Source: Luteimonas gilva (GTDB taxonomy: Bacteria > Pseudomonadota > Gammaproteobacteria > Xanthomonadales > Xanthomonadaceae). From it: 64,000 nt of DNA. This document shows, one piece after another, positions 45,901 through 53,942 of this stretch. Both the position numbers and the translations under genes were made by a program. The notes below the pieces were generated by a model. It was given only the letters and a program-made list of their open reading frames with translations. It ran no database searches and had not been told where the DNA came from. The stretch covers positions 1,593,049 through 1,657,048 of the forward strand of contig NZ_SZUA01000001.1 of NCBI RefSeq assembly GCF_005239095.1, written 5' to 3'. Every line of letters begins with the position of its first letter. Within the stretch, counting starts at the first letter, position 1.

Positions 45901-48069
45901 GGAATAGGTTTGTCCGGCCACCATCATCGTAGGTACGTTCTGGTCGACGAAGCCGGCCGAACGGAGGGGCGGTCCCGGCGGATCGGTTTCGCAATCCGGC
46001 TGCGGATGGCAGATCATCGGTGCGACGGTGCCGCCGCCGTCCAATTCGCCTTCTACGGTGAATTGCCCCGTAGAACCCGCCGAAGAAGTCGGGCCCGTCA
46101 GACTGCTCATCTGGCTGGCATAGGGCGAGCCGGGCTCGGGACGCGTCGCCTTGATCAGCCGATCACTACTGTCGTAGAAGAAACTGGTCGTGACATTGTC
46201 GGGAGTAGTGGTTGCTGCTAGGCGCCCACGAGCATCGTAGCTATTGATCGTTGTGCTCGGCGAGGTGCCGACGTAAGTCGTTTCTGTCAAAACTCGTCCG
46301 CGAACATCGTACGAGTAGTCCGCAATTGCACCATTGGCGCTGGTTATTCGGCCAGGCTTACCAAGCACATTGTAGTTGCTGTAAAGCGTGGTATGGCCAA
46401 GGCTATTTGTGACAGAGGAAAGACGCCCGTAGGCATCGTATGTGCTCGTGATCGCATCGCCTGAGCCTTGAAGTGGACCATCAAGCGTCGCTGAAGCGAG
46501 CATCCCATTTGGCTGCTTGGTATATACGTATGTCGTGGTGTGGGTAGCTCCACTAACCCCTTTCGTCGAAAGATTTTTGTTGACGACGCTCGCGATATAC
46601 CCATCCGGCGTATAGCTAAAAATATCCTCGGCGAATCCAACCACCTTCCGACGCGTCAGCCTGTTCTCTGCATCCCACTCCAGTTCCGACACCCTTTGCT
46701 GCGGGGTTCCGACTGCTTCAGTTTTCTTGATCAGCCGACCATTTGTGTCGTAGTCGTAGTTGATCTTAACGCCATTTTCGTCTGTTTCCTCATCAAGTCG
46801 TCCTTCGCTATCGAACGTTCTAGCGCTAAAGGTCGCCGCACAATGCGCAGAGACCACGCCAGAAACCGAAGCGATCTTTCCATTTTGGATCGCATATATT
46901 GTCTTTTTCCCGAGCGAATTCGTTCTTTCGGTTCGATCAGAAAAGTAGGCGTACGTCTTGATGTCACTTCCGTCTTCCTTGCGAGACTCGATTACCCGTC
47001 GTGAAGCGTCATAGGTATAGCGGGTTTTTCTAACTCCATTCACATATATGCCACCTAAGGCACCATCATACCCATCGTACCCATAGGTAATATTTCCTTT
47101 CCCGTCTGGGAAAGTTACGTATGTTAGAAGAGCAGTTTCGTATCCAAATGCATACGTATATACATTTCCGGCCGGGTCCTTTACCTTCACCCACCCAGTC
47201 GGGCTCCGATCTTGCTCGATTTGGATGTTGCGACCGGAAGTGTGCGTCACCTGAGTAAGCAAGGTTCCGTTGTAGCTGTAGGTCAGGCCGACGTTATCCA
47301 GGCCCTTACGCTGGGTAATCAGCCCGCCGCCCGCATATATCTCATATCCTTTCCCAGGGAGGCTTAACTTAAAAGTGCCGTCGCCTAACTTAACGATGCT
47401 GGCATTGGGAGCCTCTTCTGAGCCTTTCCAGGTTCCACTCGCCGCGTCGTACGTGAAAGTAATGACGTCGCCGCCTTCACGATGCGAATAGATATTCGTC
47501 GGCGCAGACGGCACGCAATATGTCGGATCGACAGTGGGGTAGCACCCCACCTGTTCGGGCCACCGTGTATCGAAAGAAAGGGTCAGATCGAAGTTCGTGA
47601 TCCATCGGCCTCCCAAAAGGCCATAACCAGCCCAGAGTTGGTTGTAGGCTCTATCGAACCTCAGCCCATCATCTGCTTCGGATGCGAAGTCCGTTTCGAA
47701 ATGAGACTTCTTTCCTGTGACGATATCGACAGGATTGTCGCATAGGGTTTCTTTACTTGGCCCTGGATCATCGGCGGGAGGATCTCCCGTTTCCCCTGAG
47801 TAAGTATTGCTACTTCCAGTATCAAAACCGCCGCCATAGGCGTAGCCACCCGCGCCATAACTACCGCCACCGCCCGGATTGCGGCCAATCACTAGAAGCC
47901 CATCTAACGTCGTGACCCTTTTAGTGGGGTCATGGGCAGATTGCGCGGAAGCTTGGAACCCCATAGACGCCGCACCGATAAACAATAGCGTCGCGATCGC
48001 CCGCTTCAAATCGGTCATGGCGGCTGGTGGCAACTCGCGACCGAGATGCTGAAGATTTTGGCAGTTCAT
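42922..48069 (-). CDS. Exported Rhs/YD-repeat protein with NBR1-Ig-like domains and C-terminal toxin-like tip (1715 aa)
   Basis: A signal peptide (MTDLKRAIATLLFIGAASMGFQASAQS, from residue 18) is followed by an Rhs N-domain (NPVDIVTGKKSHFETDF) and YD repeats. Residues ~705-925 hold two NBR1-type Ig-like domains (PTMMVAGQTYSVTLRMINGGSETWT; SVETGKPVTFNIQMLNSGTTTW). YD repeats resume up to the core end (FRDYDASIGRYLQSDPIGLVGG...DPAGL, about residue 1550). The last ~165 residues, cysteine-rich, are a variable tip I do not recognise. ATG 48069 has AGGA upstream; ATG 48018 gives a tighter signal peptide. It follows fic by 6 bp and overlaps the lipoprotein gene. No VgrG or PAAR is present, so Sec export is likely. 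Confidence 0.85.
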   Translation of the reverse strand: MNCQNLQHLGRELPPAAMTDLKRAIATLLFIGAASMGFQASAQSAHDPTKRVTTLDGLLVIGRNPGGGGSYGAGGYAYGGGFDTGSSNTYSGETGDPPADDPGPSKETLCDNPVDIVTGKKSHFETDFASEADDGLRFDRAYNQLWAGYGLLGGRWITNFDLTLSFDTRWPEQVGCYPTVDPTYCVPSAPTNIYSHREGGDVITFTYDAASGTWKGSEEAPNASIVKLGDGTFKLSLPGKGYEIYAGGGLITQRKGLDNVGLTYSYNGTLLTQVTHTSGRNIQIEQDRSPTGWVKVKDPAGNVYTYAFGYETALLTYVTFPDGKGNITYGYDGYDGALGGIYVNGVRKTRYTYDASRRVIESRKEDGSDIKTYAYFSDRTERTNSLGKKTIYAIQNGKIASVSGVVSAHCAATFSARTFDSEGRLDEETDENGVKINYDYDTNGRLIKKTEAVGTPQQRVSELEWDAENRLTRRKVVGFAEDIFSYTPDGYIASVVNKNLSTKGVSGATHTTTYVYTKQPNGMLASATLDGPLQGSGDAITSTYDAYGRLSSVTNSLGHTTLYSNYNVLGKPGRITSANGAIADYSYDVRGRVLTETTYVGTSPSTTINSYDARGRLAATTTPDNVTTSFFYDSSDRLIKATRPEPGSPYASQMSSLTGPTSSAGSTGQFTVEGELDGGGTVAPMICHPQPDCETDPPGPPLRSAGFVDQNVPTMMVAGQTYSVTLRMINGGSETWTAATNHNLGSANPLDNMTWGLQRVATPGSVANGQTATFNFNVTAPATAGNYNFQWRMVRDGVAWFGAYTPNTVITVQPAPTNGASFVSKSIPASVETGKPVTFNIQMLNSGTTTWTPDLYFLSPTNGANYALWNMSWGTLSAPVAPGQTANFSIPATAPAVGNYSLQWSMIKYGVEWFGPLVDASIAVQPPPPPPLGFQKFSYNLNGDVTMIETGIESGSSTLVLSRTYIDYDELARVRARRGNDVNGSSSNIRYTYDGVGRVKTITDSLNRVTTLTYDGLARMVTSTDPRNAITQFEYDAGDRLAKVVDSRGLITTYSYDGFGQLWSQSSPDTGITTFQYSPEGLRTSLSRADGSGLVYQYDGLGRITWYGTSTAGRNYTYDTCANGKGMLCETNTNLAGGTITQYSYTPQGQVATKHDWTPSSSYHTGYAYDGMGRITGISYPSGVYVAYSYANGRLSGVAANASGTGVYVATNFLYRPFGPAIGWTYGNGLERRYNYDMDGRLSGISTSDTDTLTQSLTYAFDKNNDITSMTDAATPSLSRNYGYDELSRLTSVSAGGANMATWQHDANGNRGSYVGPNGDRVYSIDAYSNRVIGSNLSNNNTAVEYQYDGRGNRNWEHAHYHHITSYEYDAFNRMSKASYYNGATTADTTYTFNAHDQRVAKSNSTGTTRFVYAGQNQLLAESDASGWKSYIWVGNELLGVVTPNSVLNFVHNDNLGRPETVTSSTQQPVWRAANYAFERTVYQDGIGGLNIGYPGQYFDSETGNWYNGFRDYDASIGRYLQSDPIGLVGGMNTYAYVGGNPMTRVDPAGLECNEKGCWVSDVERRAANNGDWDVYYQSACAGGDTYACRGYEVASQTGASLGNYAGALFTNVRLANSLKENDPELNNCPRELENRMNKVRVGLVRGHMNALDRAGASPSNPVRLSGQTIAEFHYDVFRANGASPDIFGGDFLWTVGRPVVNFFFTWCTLPSCEL

Positions 48070-48075
48070 TCGTTC

Positions 48076-49149
48076 CTATCCCCGTACAATTTTTTCAACG
48101 CAAGCGCCGAATTCCGCTTCCGACGCATCGATCAAGCCCTGTATCGAGAGCATGTCCTTTTCGACCCGAACTATCGTGCTGTAACTCGTGACCCTGTCCA
48201 AGAAACCTGCCATGGATTTGGCAGACGAGCCGAACTTCTCCCGCAACTTGTGCACCGAAACGCTATTCTTCGAAAACAGTTCCGCGATCGTCGTTTGTCT
48301 GGCGCTGCGGGTTCTGGCCTGCCTATTTATTTCGCCTGTAATCGTCGAAAGCGCGTGCAGTATTTCTGACCCGTGAAGCCTACCCGTCAGCTCTTGCTCG
48401 AAGCGATGAACCAGTAAAAGATAATTCTTAAGTCCATTTGCCCTAGCTTCCGGCCATATCCTCTCGCCGAACTCGCGCTTGCATGCGTTTTGCAAGCTTG
48501 TCTGAACCATTGCCGGCCAACCCGCTTTGCGCCGCGCACCTACAGATGCCATAACGAGCCGCGACCATCGGCCGTTGGCGTCTACAAAGGGATGGAGATG
48601 GATGCAAAAGAAGCCTGTGACCCCGACCACAATGGCGGGGTCTAGCGGTGATTCGTTCAAACCCGCTAGTCCTGCTTCAAGCGACACAAGGAGTTGCCGC
48701 AATGAGGCCGGCAACGCGTAGACCAAATGCGCATCGCTTGCTGTAGGCCCACCCGAAAATACGATCTCATCCCGGAGCCCCGTGACCCGCGTTGAAAGCG
48801 TTCTTCCGGCGTTGACAATTTCATCTAGCGTATCTAGCTGCTTTAAACCCGTGAGGATTTCGGCAAATCGCATCGCCTGCGCGAAATCAACACCGCCACT
48901 GGGCCCGCGCCGCGACGAAGACGCGATCAACAGCAGGCCTGCGTCTTCAAGCCGCGGGTCTTGTACAACAGGGACAGCCCCCGCTGTCGGCCTGCAGCGA
49001 TCGAGCAGCACCGTTAGGGGATCGGGCGTGAAGTAGCGCAGAGGCAGCCCGGTGATAGCGGACGGCACGTTGTCCACCCTTCCCGGCGGCTGGTCCATAC
49101 CCGGCCTAAAAGAAGGGCTGTGAGTTGCGGAGTCTGACGCTGTCCTCAT
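48076..49149 (-). CDS. Fic-domain protein (357 aa)
   Basis: The active-site motif is HLHPFVDANGRWSRL, matching HxFx(D/E)(A/G)N(G/K)RxxR with all catalytic residues present. A flap-like segment EIVFSGGPTASDAHLVYALPASL lies ahead of it. Fic enzymes usually transfer AMP or another nucleotide to target proteins. The C-terminal 80 residues (QTTIAELFSKNSVSVHKLREKFG) look like a winged-helix segment, as in Fic-wHTH proteins. No inhibitory (S/T)xxxE(G/N) helix is evident by eye. It sits 6 bp upstream of rhs, so probably co-transcribed. The start may be 49149 or 49098. Confidence 0.85.
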   Translation of the reverse strand: MRTASDSATHSPSFRPGMDQPPGRVDNVPSAITGLPLRYFTPDPLTVLLDRCRPTAGAVPVVQDPRLEDAGLLLIASSSRRGPSGGVDFAQAMRFAEILTGLKQLDTLDEIVNAGRTLSTRVTGLRDEIVFSGGPTASDAHLVYALPASLRQLLVSLEAGLAGLNESPLDPAIVVGVTGFFCIHLHPFVDANGRWSRLVMASVGARRKAGWPAMVQTSLQNACKREFGERIWPEARANGLKNYLLLVHRFEQELTGRLHGSEILHALSTITGEINRQARTRSARQTTIAELFSKNSVSVHKLREKFGSSAKSMAGFLDRVTSYSTIVRVEKDMLSIQGLIDASEAEFGACVEKIVRG

Positions 49150-49525
49150 GGGCGCGTTGAGACCTCATCCCTGAGAGGAAGCATGTGAGCTGCCCTAGAC
49201 CCCGTCTGCGATCCGATGCCAGGCGGCATCGCCCCTTTCAATCACCCCAGACTAATCCTATCAGTCCCGGATGGCGTCAACATCTGCCGCACGGGTCATT
49301 GTTTTGGGCTTGCGGTAGATCGACCTTAAATTGTTACGGAATGGTTATGGCAGTGGCCAGAACCTGACGGACTTTGAAAACGCCCGTCAGCGTGTCGAGC
49401 TGGGATCGACCAGGCCGGCGGTAGGTGACGGGGAATGGGGATACCGGAAAGCAAGGCAGATCCGCCGGCATTCCTGCTCCCAAAGCTGGCGCAAGGTCGG
49501 ACCTGCCATTACCACCATATCAAGC
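49150..49525. other. Sparse region between the fic block and the replication module
   Basis: About 370 bp with only a weak small ORF at its left-hand side of the HGG gene. It probably contains the fic promoter (minus). A change in sequence style here marks the junction between the Rhs/Fic cargo and the phage-like module. Confidence 0.4.
49387..49518 (-). CDS. Possible small ORF after the HGG-motif gene (43 aa)
   Basis: ATG 49518 lies 7 bp after the HGG gene stop, with AGG about 8 bases upstream. The product begins MVVMAGPTLRQLWEQECRRI. Position and spacing are gene-like but the sequence matches nothing I know; it may be chance. Confidence 0.25.
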   Translation of the reverse strand: MVVMAGPTLRQLWEQECRRICLAFRYPHSPSPTAGLVDPSSTR

Positions 49526-49906
49526 CTAGCCTTCGGGTTGCTCCTTGTGCCTATTCGGCAGGTTCGCCGCCGACCTCGCCTTGCCTGCCTCGGTGCGGGG
49601 TCCTGTTGATCGTCCGCCATGATATCGGCAGCGCTTCTTTCCTGGTTCACTCTTGAGACGGCAAAGGACGCCGAACCCCATCTTCGCGCCGCATATCACC
49701 CGCTCCTTCGCCCTCTTCTTCCGACCACGTCGCTTAGTCTCTTGACCCCACAGCTTTTCAAGCATCGCGACCAGTTTGGTCCGTGCTTCCGGCGACAAAC
49801 TTGCCGGGTCGCTCAAAGTCAAACGCGCGCGCCCGCGCGAGGAGTCGCCTACCGGGCGCCTACTAGGACCTTGCTCGTTCGTATCGTGGGTTTGATCTGC
49901 TTTCAT
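49526..49906 (-). CDS. HGG-motif phage/mobile-element protein (126 aa)
   Basis: The C-terminal half CGAKMGFGVLCRLKSEPGKKRCRYHGG, then RSTGPRTEAGKARSA, is the Cys-pair plus HGG-STGPRT-GK signature of a small family common in phages and genomic islands; function unknown, perhaps nucleic-acid binding through a zinc site. The N-terminus is basic and disordered. ATG 49906 has GAGGG eight bases upstream and is preferred over ATG 49921. It follows the P-like replication gene by 30 bp. Confidence 0.7.
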   Translation of the reverse strand: MKADQTHDTNEQGPSRRPVGDSSRGRARLTLSDPASLSPEARTKLVAMLEKLWGQETKRRGRKKRAKERVICGAKMGFGVLCRLKSEPGKKRCRYHGGRSTGPRTEAGKARSAANLPNRHKEQPEG

Positions 49907-49936
49907 GGTGTGCGCCCTCAAAGTGGTTACTTCGGC

Positions 49937-50488
49937 CTAGCCCTCTGAGTGTTCGCTCCGACCCAGGACCTTCGAGATATTCAGGAGGTGTCGACGAACG
50001 ACGTCAGGTGAAGCGGGCACGTAGACCGCCGTTTCTTGGCCAATTAGCGCCTGGGGCTCGGCGGGCAGCTCTCCTCCACCGAGGACATGCTGGCGGGCAA
50101 GTTTGTATGCCTCACGAAGCAGGCGATCGGCGTCGCGGATACTCGCGTGTCCGTATGCGTAGCTATCCAAAAAAGACCAGACCAAACGGCCAAAAGAGGA
50201 TGGCTTTCTGCCCGGCGCGATTTCCCGGCGAACCTCGGCCAGGTCCGGGATTTCGAGGCACATCGCTCTGAACTGCGGTGCTGTCGGAGGAAAGGTGGTC
50301 CCCTCGCTCGTGCACTTCCTCAGGCCGTGCGATATCTGATCCTCTGAAAGGCCTGAGAGCACTCCAGCCCACGTCCTCGCCGTGATCCCTGCCGGCCGCT
50401 CGCCATATTGCGATGCCCACGCATTGCCAAACATGGCCAGCATATGACGCCAGACCACCTCAAGAACTGATAACGATGGCCGTAGCAT
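49937..50488 (-). CDS. Phage replication protein P-like (183 aa)
   Basis: VVWRHMLAMFGNAWASQY..., then TARTWAGVLSGLSEDQISHGLRKC and FPPTAPQFRAMCLEIP, match the pattern of lambda P-like/DnaT-like helicase-loading proteins, which bring DnaB to the origin. ATG 50488 has AGGGAG in good position and lies inside the end of the upstream DUF1376-like gene (stop 50460), giving a 29-bp overlap and probable coupling. The longer ORF from 50596 would overlap more and is rejected. Confidence 0.65.
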   Translation of the reverse strand: MLRPSLSVLEVVWRHMLAMFGNAWASQYGERPAGITARTWAGVLSGLSEDQISHGLRKCTSEGTTFPPTAPQFRAMCLEIPDLAEVRREIAPGRKPSSFGRLVWSFLDSYAYGHASIRDADRLLREAYKLARQHVLGGGELPAEPQALIGQETAVYVPASPDVVRRHLLNISKVLGRSEHSEG

Positions 50489-51377
50489 CGATCGGCTCCC
50501 TGTTATCGAATTCAGCCAAGACGGATGGGAATTTGTCGGCCAGTCCCACACGCCCGTGATAATCAACTCCGCGGATGGGAGCTGCTGGGCCAGCATCGCG
50601 CCGGCGCCCTACCGCTGCTGCCACTGCCCATGCGAATGACAAGTCCTTCGCATGGGCTTCCTTGGCCGCGGCTTCGAGCTCCGGGACGCCGACTCCAGCC
50701 GCAAGGGCTGCCTTGAGCCGTGGATCTGCATCGTTGGCGTGCATCAATCCCGCGCGCCTCATCGCCATACTTGCCTGACTAGCCAGACGCGATAGCTCAT
50801 GGTCTCCTTCTTCAGCGGAACATCCCGCGGGAGCGCGCTCTTCTATCTCTGTTCCCTGTCCTATCCCTGTCCCTGTCTCTTGGTGAACGTTACGCGGTGC
50901 GTCACGTTGGTCGTGACGTTGTTCGGCACGATCACCGCGTTGACGATCGTGGCCGTTCTGTTCCTGCTTACCTGGTTTTGACTTTCGGTTCGCACTTCGA
51001 GCAGCCGTTGCGGCCTCCGTGCGCTTCCTCTGAGCGATCTTGTGCCCCCAAGATTCGAGCGCCTTCTCTGCCACCGTGGGGTGGTACAGCAGGCCATCGC
51101 TGCATTTCACCCAGCCGGCCAGGACCGCGGCTCGAATGCGACCCCATGTCCTGGCATCACACATGGCCAGTCGAGCCAACACTCGATTGTTATCGGGTAG
51201 AGATCCCGCCGGCACCTGATGCCAGGCTTCGCACCAAAGGCAAACTGCAGCATGGCCTACCTTAGGGTTGTACGCAGCTTCGATCCAAGTTTCCGAAGTA
51301 AGGAGGCGGCGCACATCGAGCGGCATAAAGCCGAAATCTCGTAGGTCTACTTCAGGAGGAACCAGGGGCGCCGTCAT
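50460..51377 (-). CDS. DUF1376-like phage replication-initiation protein (305 aa)
   Basis: PLVPPEVDLRDFGFMPLDVRRLLTSETW, followed by HAAVCLWCEAWHQVPAGSLPDNNRVLARLA, resembles the winged-helix N-domain of DUF1376 proteins, the O-like partner of P-like loaders in phages. A low-complexity basic linker (KSKPGKQEQNGHDRQRGDRAEQ) and a C-terminal helical segment follow. Its place directly before the P-like gene supports an initiator-loader pair for autonomous replication of the excised element. Confidence 0.6.
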   Translation of the reverse strand: MTAPLVPPEVDLRDFGFMPLDVRRLLTSETWIEAAYNPKVGHAAVCLWCEAWHQVPAGSLPDNNRVLARLAMCDARTWGRIRAAVLAGWVKCSDGLLYHPTVAEKALESWGHKIAQRKRTEAATAARSANRKSKPGKQEQNGHDRQRGDRAEQRHDQRDAPRNVHQETGTGIGQGTEIEERAPAGCSAEEGDHELSRLASQASMAMRRAGLMHANDADPRLKAALAAGVGVPELEAAAKEAHAKDLSFAWAVAAAVGRRRDAGPAAPIRGVDYHGRVGLADKFPSVLAEFDNREPIDATAIVISS

Positions 51378-51494
51378 AGGAGCCCCCTGCGCTCAAGGCA
51401 CCTAACTGCTCCGCGATGGCCACTCAGGACACGCCCGTGCAATTCTCCGTTACGAACTGTGATATCTTCCCATCGCGTTCCCAGCGCTATGTTC

Positions 51495-51530
51495 AAAAAA
51501 CCGCCACCGTCTGCCCGGACCGTGGCGGTT
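51495..51530 (-). terminator. Intrinsic terminator after the 439-aa gene
   Basis: The dyad ACCGCCACCGTC...GACCGTGGCGGT (51500-51529) has A6 on its low side (51495-51500), giving a stem followed by U-run for minus-strand transcripts. It separates the alpA/439-aa unit from the replication genes. Confidence 0.75.
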
Positions 51531-51543
51531 TCATTTGTGTGGA

Positions 51544-52863
51544 TCATGAATTACCTCCACCGTATCGCTTGTTGTAAAACTCGATAAGCACCGCGTCTGC
51601 CATACCCGGATTCTGCTTCCTGGCCCGCGGAAGAAATTCCGCCAAGGCCGGGCTCTCCGGCTTAGAAAGTCGGCGCAAAATCCGCTGGTATTCCGGTCTT
51701 TCGTCGATTTCGCGCAACTGTCTAGCCCGATCTTCCAGCGCGCGGAAGCTGTTCTCCTGCACCGCACGGATTTCACTATTTCTGGCCTCGAACAGGTCCT
51801 TCTCCGTGATACCGCCTGCAGCAATCGTTTGGATCGGATTGCCTGCTTCATCGCGAAGGGTTTCTGCAGAACCGTCCTCTCTCACAAGGCTCGTTCTTCC
51901 ATCAAGGGAACGGATCAGCGGAATCGCTTCGCTCGGTCTCCTTGCCTTCGCGTCGAGTACGGCCCTGTCTAATTCGGAGCCTACGTTGAACTGGTCGGCA
52001 TCAAGCCTGCGGCGCGCGTAAGTTTCATTGGCGACATTCTCAGCCTGCGCTCCCTGCTGTAGAGCTTGATTGGCCGCCGCCTGGCCGATGCTTGACGCAG
52101 CATTTTGAGCGCCGATCTGGCCGGTTAAGGCCTCCGCCATAGCACGGCGTGCGGAAGGGCTTCCCTTGAACCCGCCCTGGCTAATCTCGAGCCGACGCAG
52201 CAATTCGCCACTGGTCGACAACGGGTTGAGGATTTCTGCAGCATCGTTCCTGGCGTCGATCGCCGCGCCGCGCGCGCTATTGAGCGTTCGTTGCGTGACG
52301 TCTTGAACCTGGGGCGCAGTGCTGGGTGGGGCAAAAACTGGATCCAGCCGCCGCACGCTAGGCACCACAGGAGGCACTGAGTTGGCTACATCGTATGGCA
52401 CCGAATGCGTGCGACCATCGGACCCGGTAAAAGTGTTGGGGTCACCGGGGCGCAGTCGAGCCGTCGCGGGCATCGCGATATTGGCCGCTGGCATGGCATC
52501 CGCCGCCACCGTAGGTCGGACACCAGCATTCGGACCTCCTAAGGACCGACGAGCCATCGGCGCTGCAGGCACTACGGCTGTAGGTCGACTGGCGGGCTTC
52601 ATAGGCGTAGGTGCGCTCGCCATCGCTGGTGCACCTGACAAGCCGCGCACGAAGCCGCTGATCGCTCCACCAAGGCCAGCTCTTGGAGCTTGATCGAAAT
52701 TGCTTGGTTTGACGCCTACCGCTCCTGCAGCGGCCCATCGCTCTTGCGCGCGGTCAGCGGTTTGGTCGAGAGTTCGTCGTACTCCCGCTCCGCTTTGGGC
52801 CCACGGATCCTCTGTACTTTGAGTGCCCAGGCGCCTCCGAGGCGCGGCATCGAACGGAGTCAC
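51544..52863 (-). CDS. Unrecognised island protein (439 aa), phage-like
   Basis: The first ~110 residues are Pro/Ala-rich and disordered. A segment LRPGDPNTFTGSDGRTHSVPYD follows, then helical regions with Ala/Gln-rich stretches (GQIGAQNAASSIGQAAANQALQQGAQAENVANETYARR). This style is typical of internal or ejection proteins of small phages, but no family is named. Its ATG overlaps the alpA stop by 4 bp, and a strong terminator follows. Confidence 0.5.
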   Translation of the reverse strand: MTPFDAAPRRRLGTQSTEDPWAQSGAGVRRTLDQTADRAQERWAAAGAVGVKPSNFDQAPRAGLGGAISGFVRGLSGAPAMASAPTPMKPASRPTAVVPAAPMARRSLGGPNAGVRPTVAADAMPAANIAMPATARLRPGDPNTFTGSDGRTHSVPYDVANSVPPVVPSVRRLDPVFAPPSTAPQVQDVTQRTLNSARGAAIDARNDAAEILNPLSTSGELLRRLEISQGGFKGSPSARRAMAEALTGQIGAQNAASSIGQAAANQALQQGAQAENVANETYARRRLDADQFNVGSELDRAVLDAKARRPSEAIPLIRSLDGRTSLVREDGSAETLRDEAGNPIQTIAAGGITEKDLFEARNSEIRAVQENSFRALEDRARQLREIDERPEYQRILRRLSKPESPALAEFLPRARKQNPGMADAVLIEFYNKRYGGGNS

Positions 52864-53177
52864 AGTTCCGCCACCGCGGCGCTTTGCCGGCCGGCCCTCC
52901 GTCGCGTAGATCTCTGCGGAGACTCTCTGCGTGAACTGGTGAGCTCTGACACACCAACGCCCTTCCCCGAGAACTCCTCAAAGGCCCTATCGATCTCCTC
53001 AACTTTCCAGACTCGAATACGAGGTCCGAATCTTATCGGCTGCGGGAGTTTTCCCTCTTTGACATAGAGCCAGAACGTGCTGCGCGCGATACCGTACCGA
53101 GCCGCCGCTTGCGCAGCTCGAAGATATGGCTGCGCAGTGCTATTCCGAAACCCCTCATTGACCTCTTTATTTTGCAT
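52860..53177 (-). CDS. AlpA-like excision/transcription regulator (105 aa)
   Basis: AAARYGIARSTFWLYVKEGK, with LPQPIRFGPRIRVWKVEEIDRAF, is the short MerR-like helix-turn-helix of AlpA family proteins, which control integrase and excision in P4-like elements. It overlaps the 439-aa gene (ATGA). A 10-bp inverted repeat lies 59 bp upstream and may be its operator. Confidence 0.75.
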   Translation of the reverse strand: MQNKEVNEGFRNSTAQPYLRAAQAAARYGIARSTFWLYVKEGKLPQPIRFGPRIRVWKVEEIDRAFEEFSGKGVGVSELTSSRRESPQRSTRRRAGRQSAAVAEL

Positions 53178-53235
53178 GACATATCCCGGCTTATCTGGAC
53201 GCCGACATCATGCAATGGACGCTGACTTCAGTCTT

Positions 53236-53274
53236 GGGGGAAATGCAGCACATTATTTGCTCGACATTTCCCCC
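53236..53274. promoter_or_regulatory. Inverted GGGGGAAATG sites upstream of alpA
   Basis: GGGGGAAATG (53236-53245) and CATTTCCCCC (53265-53274) are perfect inverses with a 19-bp spacer (centres about two helical turns or more apart). They lie between the 218-aa gene stop and the alpA start. Either an operator pair or a terminator hairpin. Confidence 0.45.
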
Positions 53275-53282
53275 AGTTCACG

Positions 53283-53939
53283 CTAATCCCCGAACTCTTG
53301 AAACCAACCGCGTGCGGCCCTTAATACGCCCTTGTCTACGCGAACCTGATATCCGTTCATAGACAAAAGGAGGTTTGTCACTCGCGCCCACACCGCACCA
53401 CCTCTCCTCCCGCTTACTTCGCTGGATTCTTCTGAAATGGAGAGTGCTACTCCTAATGTCTTAAGCTGCAGGCCGACCTTGTACGCAAGGGAAACCAGCG
53501 GAGTATTGCCCGGCTTATCGGGCTCGTTACGAGCCAACTCAGAGGCGCGCTCAACCGTTGATTTAATATCTTCTGATATTGATCCCAGGTCCTTAAAACT
53601 TGCCAATACCCGTCCTCTTGGCAGTTCTCTTTTCCGGTAGGCGCGCGCCCTTGAAAAATGCAAGAGAGTAATCGGCGAAACGGCTAGCAAATCCTTCTGC
53701 ATTTCGTCGATTGATTTCGCCAAAGCGGCGAGCTCAGCTCGCGCATCTTTGATGGTCTTTACTCCTTTGGACGGGAACTGTTTCCCAGCTCGACGGGGCT
53801 TTTTGTGCGTGAATTGCGAATAGACTTTCACAGCAACGCTCAGCGCTGCCATGACCTCATCAACATCGCCCAGCCTCTTCTGCGCGACAAGCAGTTCACG
53901 CAAGCGCTCTTCAAATTGGGCTTTACCCGCGGTTATCAC
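53283..53939 (-). CDS. Hypothetical helical protein (218 aa)
   Basis: Unrecognised. Mostly charged helices (FEERLRELLVAQKRLGDVDEVMAAL; AELAALAKSIDEMQKDLLAV). It begins with GTG at 53939, 3 bp after the preceding gene, and belongs to the integrase-proximal operon. A more AT-rich composition than the chromosome is apparent. Confidence 0.6.
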   Translation of the reverse strand: MITAGKAQFEERLRELLVAQKRLGDVDEVMAALSVAVKVYSQFTHKKPRRAGKQFPSKGVKTIKDARAELAALAKSIDEMQKDLLAVSPITLLHFSRARAYRKRELPRGRVLASFKDLGSISEDIKSTVERASELARNEPDKPGNTPLVSLAYKVGLQLKTLGVALSISEESSEVSGRRGGAVWARVTNLLLSMNGYQVRVDKGVLRAARGWFQEFGD

Positions 53940-53942
53940 GAC

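Noticed and set aside
49387-49650. An 87-aa ORF overlapping the HGG-motif gene
   Set aside because: The upstream half overlaps the HGG gene in another frame; only the 43-aa tail from 49518 is kept, at low confidence.
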